A DNA stretch of 64,000 nucleotides from Hyaloscypha bicolor E (lineage: Eukaryota; Ascomycota; Leotiomycetes; Helotiales; Hyaloscyphaceae): contig NW_020194517.1 of NCBI RefSeq assembly GCF_002865645.1, forward strand, positions 1,426,001-1,490,000. The letters are read 5' to 3'. Shown one piece after another: positions 57,147-64,000 of this stretch; the stretch's first letter is position 1; each line of letters starts with the position of its first letter. The notes under the pieces were generated by a model that was not told the DNA's origin, did no database searches, and saw nothing but the letters and a program-made list of their open reading frames with translations. A program made the position numbers and the translations under genes.

Positions 57147-57860
57147 TTGTCTCTTGTCCGTTACTATCGAGTCGAGATTCGCCGCGAGGGAGATACACCC
57201 TCTAATCCTATTATCATACTCGAAGACACCCTATCCGTCACAGTCGCGCCTGATACCAACACACCGCCTCAGAGCCCTCCTCAACGGCCCGAGAAACGTC
57301 CTCGACCAGACAGGTATAACGGAATAGCGAGACATGGCTCGAGCAGAAAAAAGAAGAGACGTCGAGGCGGATCTCGTCAGAATTTCTCTCCAGAGAAGAT
57401 CGACTCGCTTAACCTCTCAGACGATCCCGACCACAGTGCATCCCGGAGCACCTCCGGTCTAGGGGAAATGCCGTCACCCTCAGAGTCTGCTATACTCGAA
57501 GAGCATTCCCTGTAACCGAATAATGACATGGCTCTGGTTGACAGCCATCTACCAGTTGAGAACTCAGCCTTTATTGCTGAGGAGAGTCCGCAGCATGTCT
57601 CGCCAGTTCCGGAGACGTTCCCAACTCAGGAAAAAGCAGACCCTGCTGCCTTTATTAATGAGTTAGCGACCACATTAGGGGCTGTAACGGGATCAGCAAG
57701 CTCCATTATCTTAAGCTTATTACCCGAGGCGAATACGCAGCCTGAATGCCCGGATCAAACCTGCCCTCTTGTGGCCTATATACATCTAGTGAGTACAGTC
57801 AAACCCACCGATAGCACGCTAAGCCCAAATGCTAGTGGACATACCCTTGAGGTATCTTAG
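57147..57860 (+). pseudogene. Interrupted frame of unknown repeat or gene entering the RIP block
   Basis: One phase, two parts. 57147-57515 (no ATG at the start; the frame opens at a Leu codon) reads SLVRYYRVEIRREGDTPSNP and a basic/Ser-rich region with KKKRRRGGSRQNFSPEK. It meets TAA 57513-57515, then carries on in the same phase to 57860: MALVDSHLPVENSAFIAEES, AAFINELATTLGAVTGSASS, QPECPDQTCPLVAYIHLVS. The phase stays meaningful beyond the next stop into AT-rich DNA, so this is probably the N-terminal part of a larger repeat protein. An upstream piece in another phase (57038-57110, DSSTVEEVSGPSDQQIDSIF) may be a previous exon. Family not recognised. Confidence 0.5.
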
Positions 57861-57879
57861 TAGACCTCACTTAATATGC

Positions 57880-59450
57880 CAGATTAGATAACATTAACTC
57901 ATTGCCTAGCTTCGCATGATTTGATGATAAGATCGTCCTTAATTGTATCATAAACGAAACACAGGCCGGTTTCTAAAGAGATACAAGAGTTATACCTAGA
58001 TAGTAATACTATACCGACTATATTAGGCATAATCCAGACAAGCGTAAAGTATTATAAGAAGATAGCTAACTTCTAGGATAGAGATTACTTAATTATAAAG
58101 GTATTTAAGGGTATAGGCGTAATTATAAAGCTTCCCGTAGATCTAATAGCCTATTTTAATCTTATTATACGTAATAGAGTAAAACTATAATTAAAAAGGA
58201 AATAAGTAAGTCTCGAGAATTACTAGATAAGTAACTTATAGAGAGAAACTTTTCGATATAACTACGTTATAAAAGTAGTAGAGGCTAATATTTAAGTATA
58301 TTATAGAGAAAATTCTAGGTTAGCTACTAATACTAGTTAGGTAAAGGTAAAAGCTATAAAGGAACTTATTAATATTATTTTGAAAGGAAAAAGTAAGGAG
58401 AATTACCAGAAGTATTATTATTTTTAAAAGTTCCTCTATAACATATATATAAAAGATATAAATAACGAGATAGAAGATACTAAAGCTCATATATAAAAGA
58501 ATAGTTTAAAATATATTTTCTTATTCTAGATAAAGGAATTTAATAAATATTTCTTTAATAAAATAAAAGATATACTTTAAATAGTAAAAATATGAAATTA
58601 AGTATATTATTTTTATATAAAGAAAGTATAAATGAGAGTATTTACTAAGCGGGCTAATAACTTCTCGGGTAGTATTAATTTATACTAGATTACTATTAAG
58701 AAGGTATTAAAAGTTCCTTTACTAAATTAGGTAAATAGATTACGAGTACTAAATAGAGAAGAATAGTAATTATACTTAGTAAACTTTAATTACATATTAT
58801 AGTTAAATAAGCTATTATTTTAAAGTATTATAGAAATTCTTTAAGATAGTATTAATAATTAATTAGAATATAATTATGCTATTTATATATGTCTTATATC
58901 TTATAAAGGGCCCCTAAGTAAAAAGTAAATATATAATAAGGCTCTTGCCTCTTAGATAATTATAGCCCTATACTTAGTTATCCCGATATTACTAGGGAAC
59001 TTTCTTAGTATTATATTAAGATAGCTATAATATACCCTAGAGCTTAGATATTTTAATAAAGTTATCTAAGGACCTAATCTAAAATTATAGCTTAATTTCT
59101 TAAAAATAACTAGTAAACTCAGCTATATGAGATTAGTAAACTTAGGTACTAAGGCTAATATTACCTTAATTTAGAAAAGATATAATAACGAATATAATAT
59201 GAATTAGTAAGTTAAGATTATAATTACTAAAGAAATCTAGCTTTTTAAAGAACTTATCTAGCCTAATTCTAATACTATAAGAATTTATTTTTAATAAATT
59301 ACTAATATAAGAGCTAGGTTAATTTTAGTACCTAGCTAAGATACTAGAAAAGCTATAATATTAAACTCGTATATTTCCTTATAATACTACTTTAGTATAA
59401 GTATACTTTAAGAAATTAGTTTATAGACTAGAATTTAATTTTTGAATTAA
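57880..59450 (+). mobile_element. RIP-mutated repeat with plus-strand coding remnant
   Basis: Continues the phase of the preceding frame: KEIQELYLDSNTIPTILGII, KVFKGIGVIIKLPVDLIAYF, VNLGTKANITLI and YNNEYNMN, with TAA/TAG replacing Gln codons. The block near 59130-59200 could derive from a retroviral-type aspartic protease region (DxGAxxNxI with Asp lost), suggesting gag-pro of a retroelement, but this is weak. The phase is consistent for ~1.5 kb, which chance does not give in DNA this AT-rich. Confidence 0.5.
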
Positions 59451-62400
59451 TATTAATTATTACCTTAAAGCTATAAAATTAATAAAAAGTCTAAAAATAG
59501 CTCTGGATTTAGGAAACACGCGCATTAATTAGAAGAAAGAAAATTTAGGTATTAAAAATCCCGAAAGCTATTTTTATAAATATAAGAAATTAGAGGCTAT
59601 TATTAGTTTAGTTAAATATACTATATATTAAGAAAAGTATTAAGTAACTTAAAATATTATTTATAGAGATTATTTATCTTTTAGATAAATATAAAGCCTG
59701 GATTTATCTAGGGTTATTAGTCTAATCTTTAGCTTAGGATTATAACTTATAATTATTTTACTAAATATATTATTTCTTAATATTATAATATTATTAATTT
59801 TCTAATAATAATCTTTATTATAGATTACTTTATATCTATTATTTCTTTTTTATAGATATAATCTAATACCTATAAGTATAACTTAGTAATATAATATCTA
59901 AAAATATATTAAATCTAAATATAATAAAAGTAAGGAAATTAAATCATACTATAAGATCTATTTTATTTCTATCTAGGATATAGTATAAGGAAACCTAAGA
60001 AATTTAGCTTTAGTAATAACTAGTAATACCTAACTCTTTTAGCTATTAATATAGAAAAGCTATTAGATAAGAAAACTTATTATATATAGAAATTATTCTA
60101 GAACTATTACTAGGAACTCGAATTTTTTTATTTCTATATCTTTTAATACTCTTATATAGAGCTTAATAATTTAAGGTATTCTAATTATTAAAAAAGAAAT
60201 AGAAAAGTTTATTTAGCTTTTATAGATATTTAAATTTATATTTCCTTATTTTTTCTAAAATATTACTAATTAGGGCTATAGCTATAGGTCTTTTCTCATA
60301 CTTCTTATTCCTAATACCTTAACTCAAATACTTTTTAATATTAAGTATTTCTGTCTCTTTAATAGTATTTAATTTAATACTTTTATAAATTAAGATCTTA
60401 TATAATATTTAATCTAGAATAATATATTAAGGTTTTAACTTTTCTTTTATTACTTGTTTTTAGACTTAGTAGGCTTTATATATATAATATCTAGTTACTT
60501 ATATTATCTAGAAATAACTTCTTTTTATAAAGTTAGTTAAGGGATTTTCGGGAATAATCTTATTAATCTTATTTATATTTATTTTATTAGAGAAAGCTTG
60601 TTAAGAAAAAGGATATAAATAATCTAATATATTATTAGACAGTTTTTAGGGCTACTAGTAAATATTAATATAATAGAAGTATTACTTATAAAAATCTAGA
60701 GATAATAATATTATAGCTATTATATAGCAGGCCTATTTACTAGGTTCAGAAATCTGCCTAAAGCCTTAATAATAGTTATACTAAGCCTATATATATTAAG
60801 GCTTATTATTTAGTTATTTCCTTACTAAAGCTCTAGTACTTTATAAGAGTTTATTTTAACTAAAGTATATAAATTATTAATAGTTTTAGTAATACTAAAA
60901 TTACTAAGTAAGTATTTCCTATAATAATATAATATATTTAAAGGCTTTATATCTCAATATATAATAGGCAAATTATATCTTAATATATAATAGGCGAATT
61001 ATATATATATATATAATCTAGTCTAAGGGAAATCTAGGGAAGTATTATTATTATTATAGTTTATTTTTTTTTTAGGATTTAAAGTTTATAATTTACTAGT
61101 AAAAGCTTTCTTTATAAACTAGTTAGAAAATATTAATATTATGTTTTATAGACTAATTTTAGAAATATAGGTATTAGAGGATATAATTCTAATAAGTTAT
61201 TAGTATAAGCTATAATTTAGTAATAGAATAAAGAAGCTTATATAATATAGTTTCGAGAATAAAGCTATCTTAGCTTTAATCTTTAGCTTAAAGTTTTTCT
61301 CTATAATAATTCCTAATTTTAGTATTAGCTTAGGCTAGATAATTTTATAAGTATAATAATTACTAATATATATATTAATAATCTCGTATATATTACTTTA
61401 TAATTCTTTACTAAGCTATTTTATTTTTATATATCTAATCTTATTACCTAGTTTAGATTAAAAAAAAGTATTTATTCTAGTATTATAAATACTTAACTAA
61501 GTAGATCTTAGGTTAAAAGCTAATATTTATTATAGAGTTCCCTTATATATTTTCTTATACTTTTCGGGAACTAGTTAGTAAATAAATAATAGCCTCTTTT
61601 CTATAAATACTTTAGGATCTTATATTTTCTATAGTTTTAATTAAAATTTAGTATAACTAATTTGGAAATTTTACTCGTAATCTAGTAATATAACGTATTA
61701 TTAAGGGCTCTTTTATATCTACTTAATTATGTTTTTATTCTAGAATTATATATTATTATATATTAATATATTATAAAAAAGAAATTCTCTAATTACTAGA
61801 TAAAAATTAAAATAGTATTAATTAATTTTTAATTACTTATTATATAATATTATATTATTTATTAAGATATACTAACTAAATTTAATAAGATATCTAGGTA
61901 TTTTTAATAATAGGTAAAATCTAATTCTTAAGAATTATTTTAAAGAATTATTAGGGTTTTATTTTATATATTTAGAATTAAGATTATCTCAAATAATATC
62001 CTTAGTATTTCTATTTTCTAAAATAAGATTAAAAATAGTTCTAGGCTCATCTTAGCCTATAAAAGTACTAGTATTAAACCTATTAAATAGTTAGTAGTAC
62101 TAAATTTGGAGATTAGTTTAACTTACTAGTCTTTATCTTATAAGACCTATAGCTACTTTTTTTACTAAGAATCCCGCCTAATAATTTTATAATAAAGTTA
62201 TTTAAAGGCCTTAGCCTTTCTCTTATTATAGATAAGTAATATATAAATATTAAAGATACTTATAAAAAAATATGCCTTATTTTCTTAGTGCCTAGTTTCT
62301 TATTTCTTTACTTATAAAAGCCATATAAGAATAGAGAAAAAAAATAAAGATTTTCTTTAGAGAATATTAATAGGAATTCCTATTATCTCACGGATTTACT

Positions 62401-64000
62401 AGCTAAGGGAATTCTTATTACCTAGTAATTTACTTTTTCCCGAAAAGAACTTAACTAATCTTAGAGTAAGTAGCTCTTAAAAAATCTAGCCTTAAGTAAA
62501 CTATTTATTATTCCGAAAAGCTAAGCTATATACTAAAATATCTAATAAGTATATATAATACTAAGCCGCGTTATAGTACTAGTAAAATATAGAATTAAGA
62601 GCTTTTATAAGTTTAGTAAAATTCGATTTATTAATATAATAAGTATTTATTTAGATATACTAAAGGCTATTTCTAATAGCTTATTTCCTATAGAACTAGA
62701 TTTTTCTATAGCTAGCCTTATTCTTACTAATATTTTCTATTAAGTCTTAAAAAGTAATTTCTTTATTATTTTTTCCCTAAATATATAAAAGTATTATATA
62801 AAGAAAAATATTATTAATAAGAGATTTAGTTAAGCTAACTTTACTATTATTATTAAGTTCTAAAAAGTATATAATTTATATATAAGTCCTAGAATTTCGG
62901 GTATCTTAAAGAATAAATAAAGTTATTAAAGAAAATAAAGACACTATAATAAGCCCGCTCTTATAATAGGGAATAATAAATAAATAAGATATTATAATAA
63001 TAGAATAAATATAATAAATTATAAAGGCTTAGTAATAATTAATCTAAATTATAAAAATAATAGAATTAAACTTAAGTATATATCTTTATCTAGTATTTAA
63101 TATATTAATAAAAGGCCTAATAATACTAGGCCTTAAATCTCTATAATAGGTAATAAATCTCTCGATTATTACCCTATTATTTAGTAAGATATAGGATATA
63201 TGTTATAAATATCTAGGAATCTTAAATATAACTATAAGCTAGGATCTAGACTATATTAGAGCTAAACTAGTTAAATTATTACCTAATTAGATATAAGAGA
63301 AAAGAAAGAAACTTAAAAAGCTAGGTTAAGCCATATTATAAGATAAGATATTATATACTAATACTTAATAGTAAAAAATAAGGCTAAATTAGGAGATTTT
63401 ATTAATTAGAAATACCCTACTAATATTAAGGCCTATACTAAAGGTAGCGCTAAAACTTTTTATTTAATATAAATCTATATTTTTTACTTAAGCTATATAT
63501 TTAAGTATATAGCTCTAGATATATAGCCTATTATTTTATTCCCGTATTTCCTTTAAATATAAGTAGAAATCGAGTAAAGGAACTTAAGAAAAAAATTTAC
63601 TAGGCTATAATTACGTAATAATTCTTAATAATAATTATTATTCTTAGTTACTTAATATATATTTTATAAAGCTATTATTTTTTAAAGTATTTTATATTTA
63701 AGTTATTATTATTTATATAAGTATTTATTACCTAAAATTACATAAGACAAGGAAATAAGTAAAGAGAATATATTATTTTATTAAGACCTTATATCTTACT
63801 AGTAGCTATTTTGGCTTAAAAAGCTATATTTCTCCTAGTAATAAGAAAGAATATATATATATTAAGCTTTTTAGATAAATAAGTAATTACTATTTTATAG
63901 AAGTATCTAGAGATACTACTTTTATAATATTTCTAAATTAGGGACATTTATTTCCTAGTATTTTATTAATATAGAAAGAATTAGTTAAAAGAAATAGGAA
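59451..64000. repeat. RIP-mutated AT-rich repeat block, runs off the window
   Basis: About 80% A+T with the same word composition as 26.7-40.7 kb. A stretch near 59540-59790 looks LTR-like on the minus strand (TAATATTAAGAAATAATATA start, AATCCAGGCTTTATATTTAT inside), but its partner would be outside the window. Minus-strand text at 61.0-62.3 kb and plus-strand text at 62.4-63.4 kb keep long semi-open frames, so at least two decayed elements are present. No family assigned. Confidence 0.65.

Overview
The window is nuclear DNA of a filamentous ascomycete (Pezizomycotina). The evidence is short introns (45-60 nt) with GTNNGT donors and CTAAC/CTGAC branch points, typical fungal proteins (Egh16-like secreted protein, DYRK kinase Pom1, TINA/Msd1-type coiled-coil protein, Pex24-domain peroxin), and long AT-rich blocks whose decayed retrotransposons carry the C-to-T pattern of repeat-induced point mutation (RIP). 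Leotiomycetes is my best guess from the flavour of the gene families; this is inference, not proof.

Layout. (1) 1-21.9 kb is a conserved, gene-bearing, GC-normal segment: the 3' part of a leucine-rich-repeat gene, a small membrane protein, a 4.3 kb stretch with no convincing gene, an Egh16-like secreted protein, a TINA-like mitotic coiled-coil protein, a dead short-chain dehydrogenase, the Pom1-like kinase, and divergently from it a Pex24-family peroxisomal membrane protein. (2) 21.9-26.7 kb is a transition zone with a MITE-like element and two broken genes, one of them NTPase-like. (3) 26.7-40.7 kb is extremely AT-rich. A complete Ty3/gypsy chromovirus-like element (two 298-bp LTRs, perfect 5-bp target duplication TGTTT) sits inside an older gypsy element on the opposite strand, followed by the gag part of a third element. 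(4) 40.7-43.8 kb is a GC-richer island holding a RIP-damaged DUF3435 (FluG-domain) tyrosine-recombinase-like gene with C-terminal C2H2 fingers, the family that includes Starship captains. (5) 43.8-57.9 kb is accessory: a 12-copy 17-bp minisatellite, two copies of a foldback MITE, a Cys-rich GPI-type protein, an intact 683-residue membrane protein, a small two-exon gene, an NLR-type N-terminal fragment and several other decaying genes. (6) 57.9-64 kb is a second RIP-mutated AT-rich block, entered by a reading frame that starts in normal sequence.

The left third encodes polarity, mitosis and peroxisome functions plus one infection-associated secreted protein. The right two thirds are a genome-defence graveyard. 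The strongest candidate for something unusual is the DUF3435 relic with its boundary hairpin and its accessory neighbourhood, which could be the remnant of a giant mobile element.
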